Origin: Obelidium mucronatum
Taxonomy: Eukaryota > Chytridiomycota > Chytridiomycetes > Chytridiales > Chytriomycetaceae
Assembly (NCBI GenBank): GCA_025765595.1
Contig: JAIVFH010000045.1
Location: forward strand, 203,708 to 267,707
Length of the DNA stretch: 64,000 nt
Direction: 5' to 3'
Part shown: positions 45,882-55,717 of the stretch, piece by piece
How positions within the stretch are numbered: the stretch's first letter is position 1
How the letters are laid out: each line of letters starts with the position of its first letter
Translations under genes and position numbers: made by a program
The notes under the pieces: model-generated
Told to the model about the DNA's origin: nothing
The model's input: only the letters and a program-made list of their open reading frames with translations
Databases searched by the model: none

Positions 45882-46563
45882 TAAAATAACAGTAGTACAT
45901 ACCCGTCCTCTTTTTAGTATTTTTAAGCATCTTGAATTTGTTCCTCCAAGATTCCATGTCTCGATCAAAATCCCTTTTTTGACAGGAGTCAAGAGACATT
46001 TTCCCACTGTTGCTGACCAGCTGGAAGGCTCTCTACCAAAACATCAAGCAATGCTAGAAATAAAAATCAGATACTCTCCTCTTGAATTGCTTTCCACGGC
46101 CTCCTGTCTTTAAAGCCCGCTTCATCCGCTTTACAAGCTTTTTGACTACATGAGCCCTTGATTCTGACACGTACTATAGCGAGCGGCACTCCCGATTCGG
46201 ACCCTATTCGGACCCTATTCGGACTACTATTCGGAAAACGATTCGGAGTCCGACTAGGGCCCGATTCGGGTCCTATTAGGACTCTGAATCGGACTAGGCT
46301 GTCCGTTAGGCCTAACGGCACTCCAAACAGACTCCACTTGAGCTCCAAATGCGCTTCCAATTGGATTTACAGCTCCTAACGGCTTTTTCAGCCCATCGCT
46401 AATAGCGCGTTGAAAGTCCTAGTCGGAAAGCTACTAGGATCCCCGATCGGGCTCCAAATCTCAAAAACGTCGAGCATCTGGAAGATGCACTATTCAAATA
46501 AATATTTTAATGGCAATAATAAAGATATCATTTATTTCGCAAACAGTCTTTATTGAATAAAAA

Positions 46564-47869
46564 TCAGTCCTTGTCAAGAATTACAGTGCCAAAGCCGCCA
46601 AACACAATCTCGCTCTTCTGATCAGCAACACGATAGGTGAGCACCATGCCGCCAGGTCGGTCAGTGACTATAGTAACAGGGTCACCAGTTTGACAATGAA
46701 AGGGAACACCTGATAATGCCACTTTTTCTGTCAAGATGTGTGGATCTCCACTTGGGCTTGACTCCACAGCGTTGGGAAACTGTATGTAGTACTTGAACTG
46801 CTCTTGTTGGGGATTAGCAAAATACTGATAGACCGCCTTGTTCCGCATAGATTGAACCGGAAAATTTTTGTCGCAATAAAAAGTTGTTGGCTTGGTAGTG
46901 GGTGTGTACACACATTCAAGGGTCTTCCCATCAGGAGGATTGTTAAATGTGACTGTCATACCATCAGCGTTGTAAATGAAGACCAAGTAGTAGAACTTGC
47001 CTTCTTCCTTGAAAAACGCCAAGTCATGAAGCGGAATGCCGGGTCCCACCTGGCGGAAGCGAGGCCAAAGGTTGTCACCCATATCCAGCTCCAGGTCATC
47101 ACGGCTCTTGGATGGCACAGAGTCCGGTTTCTTTGGAGTGTAAGCAGGGGGCATCGAGGGGGGCTTTTGAGAGTGGGAAGGCTTGACTGCAGGCTTGTCC
47201 CAAGTAGGCTTGGCGGCTTTCTTGGCATTTTTCTTGGCCAAGTTATTGTAGAACGCAGCTTGAAAGGCAGCAGCATCTTCTTTCACTTCAGCAGGTGTCA
47301 ACTGGGTACCAGAAAGCACTTTGCGCTCGTTACGGGCAATCAGCGCTTCGGGACTGTCTTCTTTCTCGTCGTCTAGGTCATCATCGGTAACAACCTTGCG
47401 GCGTTTGGCGGAGGATAAGTTCACGGGAGCATTGTCAACCATGGGATCCCAATCTAAAGTAAGTTTCGAGTGATTAGAATGCTAATGTAGACAAATATAT
47501 TGGAAGAAAAATAAAGTGCAATATACTTACTTGCTTGACTTTAAGTCTTTTGAGACATGCGCCAATCTTGGACTTCAAGATTCCGGCAGGAAATTTAGCA
47601 AGCCGCTGGGGATCGAGACCCCGAGCAATGCTTCCAGTCAAATCCGGGGTTTCTTTTATCAGTGCTAACAGACGCACAGCATCCGAAACCTCCCAGTCTG
47701 AGTTGTTCAACTTGGCAGGCGGTAGCACCGTGACACCATCTGCAGCAAGCTTGGGCTGGGCTCCCATACTTGCAATGTCTTTGAGATGGTTTTTGAATGA
47801 AGGGAAAGTAAAAAGAAGACCTGGCGCATGCGGAGCGTCACGTGCCCTGTAGCACTGCTGAATCTTCAT
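46564..47869 (-). CDS. Harbinger second protein with Myb/SANT-like N-terminus
   Basis: Exons 47869-47531 and 47481-46564 (49-nt intron with acceptor ACATTAG) give 418 residues. Residues ~50-113 (NNSDWEVSDAVRLLALIKET ... ILKSKIGACLKRLKVKQ) look like a trihelix/Myb-type DNA-binding domain. Harbinger elements need such a partner for nuclear import and DNA binding. A basic acidic linker (AKRRKVVTDDDLDDEKEDSP) may hold a nuclear signal. The C-terminal ~180 residues (GDNLWPRFRQVGPGIPLHDL ... GGMVLTYRVADQ) form an ordered domain I do not recognise. The frame is intact. Confidence 0.6.
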
Positions 47870-48178
47870 GTTGAAGATTCATCATGAAAATATTCAACAT
47901 GGACGCTTGGAGAAAAGATAATGTTGAATCTTGATACAATTTTACTTCTAATTGTGAATAAGAATTGAATAGGTTGTAGTTGTGGGAGTTCAATTTTATT
48001 TGTTCGCAACTCAGAAAAAAGTAATTCACAGCATATGCACAAAGACAAGGAAACAAGAAAATGACTTTATTAAAATAAATCATTCTGAATGAATCAATTA
48101 CATAACCTGTTTCAGGAGGTTAATTCAACTTGAATAGCTTACCAACCAAAAAAACAATTTTAGAACCAAAAGTTCAAG

Positions 48179-48885
48179 TTGCAGGTTGCTTGTCAACCTG
48201 TCATGTTGAGGGTGAGTTTGAGGGGGTTAGAGGCAAATTCCTTGTAGTTCTATTTATAGAAAAGATGTTTCTACTTTGTTCAAATGGTTTGAGGGTAAAG
48301 AAGGGAGTTTTTAATAGTTCTATTTTTAAAAAATGGACTTGTTCAAGCTGTTGCTTCCCTGGCAATTCATTAAAGGAAAATTGACTTGGAAACAAAGTAA
48401 CTCCAGACAACACAACTGTCTCAAGAAGGGTTTTTTGACCTGAGTAATCATGTTTTGCGTTTTTTATTTTCTAGCTTCTGTCATGTCAGGCTTGTCCACC
48501 TGAAAACCAGAATAAGCTTTTCTCTAATTGATTTCATCCACTAACACACATAATGGAAGCTCTAAAGAAGGCAAAATAAGAAGTGACTCAAGGCTAGATT
48601 AATGCCTAGTAAGCAGCACAGATTGCAGGCAGACTCATGATGAGAATCTGTCTGCTTTTGGCTTGTTTGACATCTTCTGGTCATCCCCCAAGATTTTAAA
48701 TTTGGAAACAAAGAAGAGAGCCTCTTTTAATTTTCTGGTAATCAAAATAGAAATTCTGACTTATCGCACACACCCCTTAAAAGAATTTTTCTCCTTGCAA
48801 GTGTTGCCATCCCACTAAGTCCTCATTTCTCTGTAGTTGCAACCTGCACTGCGAGGAAGCAAAGCGACTGAGCGTATGTCTCTAG
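48179..48885 (+). mobile_element. Helitron-like element, 707 bp
   Basis: 5' TTGCAGGTTGCTTGTCAACC, 3' GCAACCTGCACTGCGAGGAA ... TCTCTAG. Flanks are G and T, the one exception to A/T. It lies between the two Harbinger genes and is slightly more diverged than the other copies (GGGTGAGTTT). Confidence 0.8.
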
Positions 48886-49158
48886 TTGAATATTCTATTG
48901 AATATTCATATTGAATCTTGAACAATCTTCGCAATTGTTTTTCCTTGAAATCTCCATCACGTGCTGCACGTGGTAGTGTTTCAAGGTTCTTTGCTTTGGT
49001 CCCAAAATTTTCTTGGAGAAATTCTCGGAAAAATTCTCGGGGATTTTTCAAAAAAAGTATAAAAGGCAGTCTTCAAAAAAAAAACATTCAAAAAAAACAT
49101 TCAAAAACTATTCACCTTTCAATCCTCACTCCCCTTATAATTTACACTCCTCCCAGAA

Positions 49159-50121
49159 ATGGTTGAAGAGTCTCCCCCCCCTCCACCCACAGCGGTACTT
49201 TGGAGTTTTATTAGGCTTGCAGCTCCGTCTCTTGGCTTCTCGACTCGGCAATACCTACAGGACCGCCGCTCTTGGCTGCGCCGCTACTCTGCTCTTTTTG
49301 GTTTATCCTTGGATTCCACCTGGGATGTCTGGGATATCATCAAGAGCAACTTCCACGCTGCAAAGCTCTCCAAGATCCATCTCTTATGGTGCTTCTACTT
49401 CCTTAAAGTGTATCCCACTGAATCACAGGCAGCCGCCACGTTCAGCACATCTGAAACGAACTGGAGAACTAAAGTGGATGCAGTTCTCACAATTTTGGCA
49501 AGTATGGATCAGGTGTGACCAAATTTTCCTCCAAAATTTTTCATTAGTCAACATTGAATAATCTTATTTATTTAGATTTGCTTTGAAGACCGCTGGGTCA
49601 ACTGGGATATTCTTGCACCATCAATGTATGTTGATGGGGTGGACATTCCTGTACCTGAGTCCAGACCCCTTGATACAGGCTTGTTCAGCCACAAGTTCAA
49701 ACATGCTGGCTACCGGTTCCAAGTTGCTACTGCAATTGGAATATCAAGGATAGTCTTCATTGGTGGCGGAACTCCCTGCGGCCTCCACAATGATCTGGAT
49801 CAGGTTCAAAAAACAGTGCTTCTGGATCTTGAAGAGGACGAGCAGGTGGCTGCTGACAGGGGTTATGTGGGAGATGTCCGCATGATTACTAAATTAAAGG
49901 GTTCATCACCAGACATTATTAAACACAATAAAAACTGGAATCTGTTGGGGTCTCGCCACGAGACTGTCAATAAAAGAATGAAGGACTTTTGTGTGTTGGC
50001 TGGCTTATTCCGTGGTCGCAGAGAACGGATTAACCTTATTTTCACAGCAGTGGCTCAGATTACTAACGTAAAACTCCGTAGAGAGCCCCTCTTTGACATT
50101 ACTTCCAGACTCATCTTTTAG
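49159..50121 (+). CDS. Harbinger-like transposase (DDE_Tnp_4 / IS5-like)
   Basis: Exons 49159-49512 and 49576-50121 (63-nt intron) give 299 residues. The start is the first ATG after a TATA-like GTATAAAAGG at 49056. The N-terminal ~110 residues carry tryptophans and a helical region (WDIIKSNFHAAKLSKIHLLW). The core shows MYVDGVDIPVPES (D1), VAADRGYVGDVRM (D2) and SRHETVNKRMKDF (E), with GGGTPCGLHNDLDQV between, as in DDE_Tnp_4. Lengths and spacing are typical, and all catalytic residues are present. It could be active, although the adjacent Helitron-like insertion shortens its promoter region to about 270 bp. Confidence 0.8.
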
Positions 50122-51149
50122 TTGTTCTTCTGGTGTAATTTAAATAAATTTGGGTTACTTCTATTGACATTGATTTAATTCCCTTTGATTTCCATAGCAT
50201 CAGGAATTCTTCTATTAGTTTATTAGTTTGCAATCATAGGATTTCTTCCATTAGTTTATTAGTTTGCAATCAAATTCAATAATATTTATTGTTATTATTG
50301 AATATTTTATTTGAATAGTGCATCTTCCTGGTGGGGTTTGAAGCCATCAGAAAATTTTTTTGAGCCTTCATCCTGAAATTTTCTGCCAAAAATTTCACTC
50401 AAATGGAAAAAGTTGTCGCCCAGTGCCCTCTGAATGACGTAATACAAACTTGTGTCTCACACATGTTACAAATCATAATTCTTCCATTGTTATTTCTATT
50501 TGACTGAGCTACCTTTCGAATTCAAGTCAAGTTAATTTATGTTTCAGATTTCACAATCAGGAATTTATTCACTACCAAATAAGTAGCTATGTTTGCATGC
50601 AATCAAGAATTAATATAAGTTGACATAGAGCAGTTTAGAAATGGCACTTGTGTGATAAAATTTAAATTTTCTCTCTCAGGCACGTATTAAAATTGTTAAT
50701 AAACATGCAGGGTGAAAAATTGATGATGGGAAAAAAATTTGCCATGAAATTTTAATGGGGATGGAAATGAAGAGATTTCTGCAGTAAAGTTGCTATAGTC
50801 TGCATCATGCAGTGGAATAATTTGTTCTTGGTTGTTTTATGTTCACCAGTGCGAAAGGTCATTATCAGGGGAAAACTCCCCATTAGGGGCTCCTAATGAC
50901 CCCATTAGGGCTCCTAATGGGTCCAATTGGTTTGCTATTAGGAATGTAAAACACTAGTCTCGCTCCTATTAGGAGCGAAAAATCCGATTAGGGTTTTTTT
51001 TCAATCAGAATTCCTATTGGAGCTCCAATTGGGGCCAAATAGGCTCCGAATGGCTCTCAGTCCGATTCGGACTCCTAATTGGACCCCGAATAGGGTCCGA
51101 ATCGGACCCCTAATTGCGCGTGCCGCTCGGACCTTGCGCTGGATTCTGA

Positions 51150-51489
51150 TACTTGCTGGCTCTTCTGTGTTGTCACTAATGGGTTGAATTTGATGGGGAT
51201 TTGTTCTGGGTGGGTTTGTTTTCTTCAGATTTTATTTCTTGAGACTGTTTTTTTCCTTTTGATTCATCAAAAAATCCATTTTTGGAGGTCCCCCAATACC
51301 TCAGTGATTTTTTTACAAGCTCTGACCCTAACCCTAAAACCACTCATGACTGCTGCATTTGCAAATTTGTGGCTGACAAATGTGCTGTTGCTCCTAATTG
51401 CAGCCGATTCAGCTCCTAATCGAAAGACAAATTGGACTCCTAATTGATGCCATAATAGGAATAGAAGTCTGATTTGCCGCAAATTGGTA
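51150..51489. other. Flank of the KDZ shell with a short KDZ relic
   Basis: 51351-51400 (ATGACTGCTGCATTTGCAAA) closely resembles 20753-20800 of the KDZ transposase gene and runs into CCTAATTG motifs. TGACCCTAACCCTAAAACC at 51323 is a two-unit telomere-like stretch. The upstream part continues the Myb-like gene on minus. No intact gene. Confidence 0.4.
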
Positions 51490-52897
51490 CTGCAGGAATC
51501 AGGCTATTTAGTATGCATTCTGCTTGGGACAAACTTTCAGGTCTCTAGCTCTGTGATCCATTGACTTCTGCCCTGCACAGAGTTGGTGGTGGTCATGCTG
51601 CCCACTAAACCAAACTATGATAAACCATGCATCACTGCACCCCAATCTCTGCTGTGCATCTGTTTGAAAGCATTGGTGCATTTTCAGAGCTTAGAATGGG
51701 ATGCAGCAGGTCGCAGGTGGCTTTACTCACCACGAGTAAAGTGGTCTGGACACAGTTGCATCTTCAGCTAAGGGCTGAAACTGCAGAAATCAGGCTATTT
51801 AGTATGCATTCTGCTTGGGACAAAGTTTCAAGTCTTTCTGCCTTGCACAGAGTTGGTGGTAGTCATGCTGCCCACTAAACCAAACTATGATAAACCATGC
51901 TTCTCTGCACCCCAATCTCTGCTGTGCATCTGTTTGAAAGCATTGGTGCATTTTCAGAGCTTAGAATGGGATGCAGCAGGTCGCAGGTGGCTTTACTCAC
52001 CACGAGTAAAGTGGTCTGGACACAGTTGCATCATCAGCTAAGCCCTGAAACTGCAGAAATCAGGCTATTTAGTATGCATTCTGCTTGGGACAAAGTTTCA
52101 GGTCCCTAGCTCTGTGATCCATTGACTTCTGCCCTGCACAGAGTTGGTGGTAGTCATGCTGCCCACTAAACCAAACTATGATAAACCATGCTTCTCTGCA
52201 ACCTAATCTCTGCTGTGCATCTGTTTGAAAGCATTGGTGCATTTTCAGAGCTTAGAATGGGATGCAGCAGGTCGCAGATGGCTTTACTCACCAAGAGTAA
52301 AGTGGTCTGGACACAGTTGCATCATCAGCTAAGCCCTGAAACTGCAGAAATCAGGCTATTTAGTATGCATTCTGCTTGGGACAAAGTTTCAGGTCTTTAG
52401 CTCTGTGATCCATTGACTTCTGCCCTGCACAGAGTTGGTGGTGGTCATGCTGCCCACTAAACCAAACTATGATAAACCATGCTTCTCTGCAACCTAATCT
52501 CTGCTGTGCATCTGTTTGAAAGCATTGGTGCATTTTCAGAGCTTAGAATGGGATGGAGCAGGTCGCAGGTGGCTTTACTCACCACGAGTAAAGTGGTCTG
52601 GACACAGTTGCATCTTCAGCTAAGGGCTGAAACTGCAGAAATCAGGCTATTTAGTATGCATTCTGCTTGGGACAAAGTTTCAGGTCTCTAGCTCTGTGAT
52701 CCATTGACTTCTGCCCTGCACAGAGTTGGTGGTGGTCATGCTGCCCACTAAACCAAACTATGATAAACCATGCATCACTGCACCCCAATCTCTGCTGTGC
52801 ATTTGCTTGAAAGCATTGGTGCATTTTCAGAGCTTAGAATGGGATGCAGCAGGTCGCAAGTGGCTTTACTCTCCATGAGTAAAGTTGTCTGGACACA
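51490..52897. repeat. Satellite A, 291-bp unit, about 4.8 copies
   Basis: The AGTTGGTGGT landmark recurs at 51581, 51851, 52142, 52433 and 52724. Spacing is 291 except one 270-bp unit that lacks CTAGCTCTGTGATCCATTGAC-type sequence (21 bp). Copies are >90% alike by eye. The unit is 3 x 97, so frames stay open without coding meaning. Confidence 0.9.
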
Positions 52898-53422
52898 AAA
52901 CCCTTGCCAAACCAATATCAAACACCTTCTTCAACTATTTCCAGTCTAAGATTTGGCTTTTGTGTGAATTGGATGGTCTTGGGGTGGGTATTCCGGCCAC
53001 CACCAACTGAGTGCGTCAAAATGATCCTCCAAAAAACAGCACCAAGCATGCTGCCTAGTTGTGCAATCATTATGGCCAACTTTCAGCTCTTGCATTTGAG
53101 AGGAAAAAGCAGCAAGGGTTGAAGAGGACCAATTGACAGAAACTGTTTTTCTCCTGCCACAGGCCAGCATCTTAAATGTAAGGACCAAAACCATTGCCAA
53201 ACCAATATCAAACATTTATTTCAACTATTCCCAGTTTTAGATTTGGCTTTTGTGTGAATTGGATGGTCTTGGGGTGGGTATTCTGGCCACCACAAACTGA
53301 GTGCGTCAAAAAGATCCTCCAAAAAACAGCACCAAGCATGCTGCCTAGTTGTGCAATCATTATGGCCAACTTTCAGATCTTGCATTTGAGAGGAAAAAGC
53401 AGCAAGGTTTGAAGAGGTATTC
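52898..53422. repeat. Satellite B, 289/290-bp unit, first block (about 1.8 units)
   Basis: Units begin TTGCCAAACCAATATCAAAC at about 52905 and 53195. This is the same repeat as 60753-64000. The block is broken off by the copia LTR in the middle of a unit (TTTGAAGAGG). Confidence 0.9.
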
Positions 53423-53564
53423 TGTTGTAGAGGGACTGGAAGCGGTGCTGGTTCTGTAGACAGGTGAGCTGATCCTTGTGGGCACTAGAGAGATTTTGGA
53501 GAGAATTCTTAAACTTTATTTCCAAACATGGAGCTTGCAACATGAGTTTCATGTGCCTCCAACA
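53423..53564 (-). repeat. Short copia LTR, 142 bp
   Basis: Read on minus it begins TGTTGGAGGC and ends CTACAACA, the TG...CA form with TGTTG/CAACA ends, directly after the purine tract. It includes AATAAA. Confidence 0.75.
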
Positions 53565-54077
53565 CTTCCCCTCAAGCGAACATGATTGAATAAAGAATGA
53601 ATTTGAACAACGATCAGACTTGGATCATGTGACATGAATGTGACTTGATTAATTGCCAATGATTAATTAAGGCTTGGTGATTAAATCGGGTTCGGCGAAG
53701 GTCATGTGATTGTCACGTGATGGTGCCTTCCCCTTGATCGTGTGAATCGCTTGAGGGTTGTGTCTTTCTGTGCGGTCTTGCGTTATTACACCCTGTGTCA
53801 GATTCTTACTGACTAAAACACTCGTCCCTTGCTCAACCATTAAAATGGCGAAGCAAGGATAAAGTGAAACCTTCATAGGCGGACATGTAATAATCGAGCA
53901 AGTGCGCAGAGATATAGTTGAATTGTTCTATATGAGTTGTATGTTTTAAAATATGAAGTTTCTAGGTTCTAGAATCGAAATCGAATAGAATTGAATAGAG
54001 TTGACTTAGCATTATTGGGGGCAAATCACGACTAGCCCCAATGCGTATCGCGGAAGTCAATCGTGAATCGTGAATTG

Positions 54078-55717
54078 TTAAATTGAAATCGCGGTAAGGG
54101 ACATCATGCCAAATTTGGCACGTAGTTTCTTGAATTGATCGCGTCCAAGGCACTTGGTGAGTAAATCGGCTGGCTGGTCAGCGGTCTTGATCCAAGTGAC
54201 CTTGACTTGCTTTAAATTGACCAGTTCGCGAATGTAATGGTATCGAATGTTGATGTGTTTCGATCGATGTGAGAATACGTCGTTGTTGCATTGATGAATA
54301 GTAGACTGGTTATCTTCGAATACTTGAATTGGTTTGTCGAGTGGTATGTTGAGTGTATCGTATAGCTGAATAAAAGACTGTAGTTCGCGTCCTAGTTCAC
54401 TGATAGACATGTATTCGGCTTCTGTAGATGATAGTGGTGTGACTGGAGTCTTGGTTGATTTCCAGCTGATGACGCCATCCGCGAGGATAACCATGTAGCC
54501 AAGCTGTGACTTAGCTTCGTGGTGGATGTTGTACGCGGCGTCGCTGTAGCCGATAGGACTTGAATTGCCTTGTTTGGAGTAGAAGATACCGTGGTCTTGT
54601 GTGTCATGGATGTAGCGGAAGACACGCATGAGGTCTTCCCAATGTTGCTGAGATGGTTTGCTGGAGAAGATAGATAGAAAGGAGATTGTTGTAGAAATGT
54701 CCGGGCGAGTTTTGATAGCTGCGTAGTTGAGGCATCCGATGGCTTCAAGGTATAGGGATGGGTTGTTGAAGAGGGGGGTGGTGTCTGATGCTGGAGTTGG
54801 TGAAAATGAGCTTGGCAAGGGAGTGGAAATTGGATAATGCGAAAAATGCCCCGTAAATCGCTCCAAGATTTCCTTGATGTATTTTGATTGGTGGATGAAG
54901 TTCCGGAGGGCACGTGTTCAACTTGTATTCCGATTGTGTAGGTAATTTTTCCTAAGTCTCGCATTTTGAATTCCTTCCTTAGAGAAATCACGCCCTCATC
55001 GATAAGTGCTTGGTCACCAAAGAAACACAAGTCGTCAACGTAGATAGCCAAGTACACCGTCTTGCCATCCACAGTCTTAAAGAAGACGCACGGGTCCGCT
55101 TTCGACTGAGTGTATCCTGTTTCTTTGAGGTGAGTTGTCAACTTCTTATACCATATACGACCCGCTTGTTTTAATCCGTAAAGTCCTTTTAGGAGTTCAT
55201 AGACCCTGCCGGTTCCATCGTCGTATCCGGGAGGCTGCTTCATGTAGACGGGTTCGTCGATATCGCCATACAAGTAAGCGGTGCTCACGTCGCACATGCG
55301 GGTATCCCACCCGTTGATTGCTGTGAGCGATAAAAGCCATCTGAAAGTTGCTGCGCGCATAACCGGTGAGTGTGTCTCCGTATAATCCAATCCAAATTGT
55401 TGAGTATATCCCTGAGCGACTAAACGCGCCTTAAATCTTTCAACAGATCCATCGCTGTTCAACTTGACCTTGTAAACCCATTTGCTACCGACGATATTGA
55501 TGCCGTCAGGAGCTTTGACAAGTCTATAGGTCTTGTTGTCCACGAGCGCGTCAAGTTCGACTTTTTCGGCTGCAAGCCATTCTTCTTGGAATTTGCTCTT
55601 CATGGCTGCGTTCCGTGTCTTCGGTGATTCAGGAGTCTTAGAGATTGGCGTCGAGGTAAGTGGTATGTCGTGTAGTTTATCCTCGATTGTAGCTGATGAC
55701 CATTCTTCACCAAAAAC
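54078..55717 (-). pseudogene. Copia pol: reverse transcriptase and RNase H, one frameshift
   Basis: RT: EWLAAEKVELDALVDNKTYR, VGSKWVYKVKLNSDGSVERF, KARLVAQGYTQ, DVSTAYLYGDID, GLYGLKQAGRIW and the catalytic IYVDDLCFF. A one-base loss near 54903 shifts the frame. RNase H continues with CLNYAAIKTRPDIS, HWEDLMRVFRYIHDT, YSDAAYN, SSTEAEYMSISE and HINIRYHYIRE. The stop is at 54078-54080. Order and motifs are standard Ty1/copia. One frameshift plus the missing 5' half make it inactive. Confidence 0.85.

Larger units (their letters stand above)
42152..46167 (-). pseudogene. Myb/SANT-like DNA-binding gene, split by Helitron-like and KDZ insertions
   Basis: On minus the frame comes from beyond 51150 (QKSQQVSES), is cut by the KDZ shell, and resumes SRAHVVKKLVKRMKRALKTG at 46160. 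After a short intron (46067-46047) comes LLDVLVESLPAGQQQWENVS, then RDFDRDMESWRNKFKMLKNT KKRTG. Its next intron holds the Helitron-like element 44034-45881. The following exon GDPDCPTPVKRAKWIQLDID starts near 43977. W...W spacing and the K-x-TGDPxCP motif are typical of Myb/SANT-like proteins, often transposon-associated. The acidic tail needs a frame change, and 42888 has a 55-bp loss. Confidence 0.5.
46477..50333. mobile_element. Harbinger-like two-gene element
   Basis: Inverted ends: GGAAGATGCACTATTCAAAT at 46480 and its inverse ATTTGAATAGTGCATCTTCC ending near 50330, both continuing into AAATATT. It holds a minus gene and a plus DDE transposase, the usual Harbinger layout. The target duplication was not resolved. 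Confidence 0.65.
46168..51141. mobile_element. KDZ family-1 shell, 4,974 bp, filled by a Harbinger-like element
   Basis: Target duplication GATTCTGA (46160-46167 and 51142-51149). The left end CACGTACTATAGCGAGCGGC and the right end read inward CAGCGCAAGGTCCGAGCGGC are family 1. Own sequence is only 46168-46476 and 50334-51141, rich in CGATTCGG and CCTAAT motifs, with no KDZ gene. Confidence 0.9.
53423..55717 (-). mobile_element. Ty1/copia retrotransposon, 5'-truncated, with 3' LTR
   Basis: On minus: RT/RNase H part of pol, non-coding spacer, polypurine tract GAGGGGAAG, then a 142-bp LTR. The 5' half (LTR, gag, protease, integrase) is missing at the junction with satellite C at 55717. Confidence 0.85.

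Noticed and set aside
51323..51341. Telomere-like CCCTAACCCTAA
   Set aside because: Only two units, inside a non-telomeric flank; chance or a short interstitial trace.
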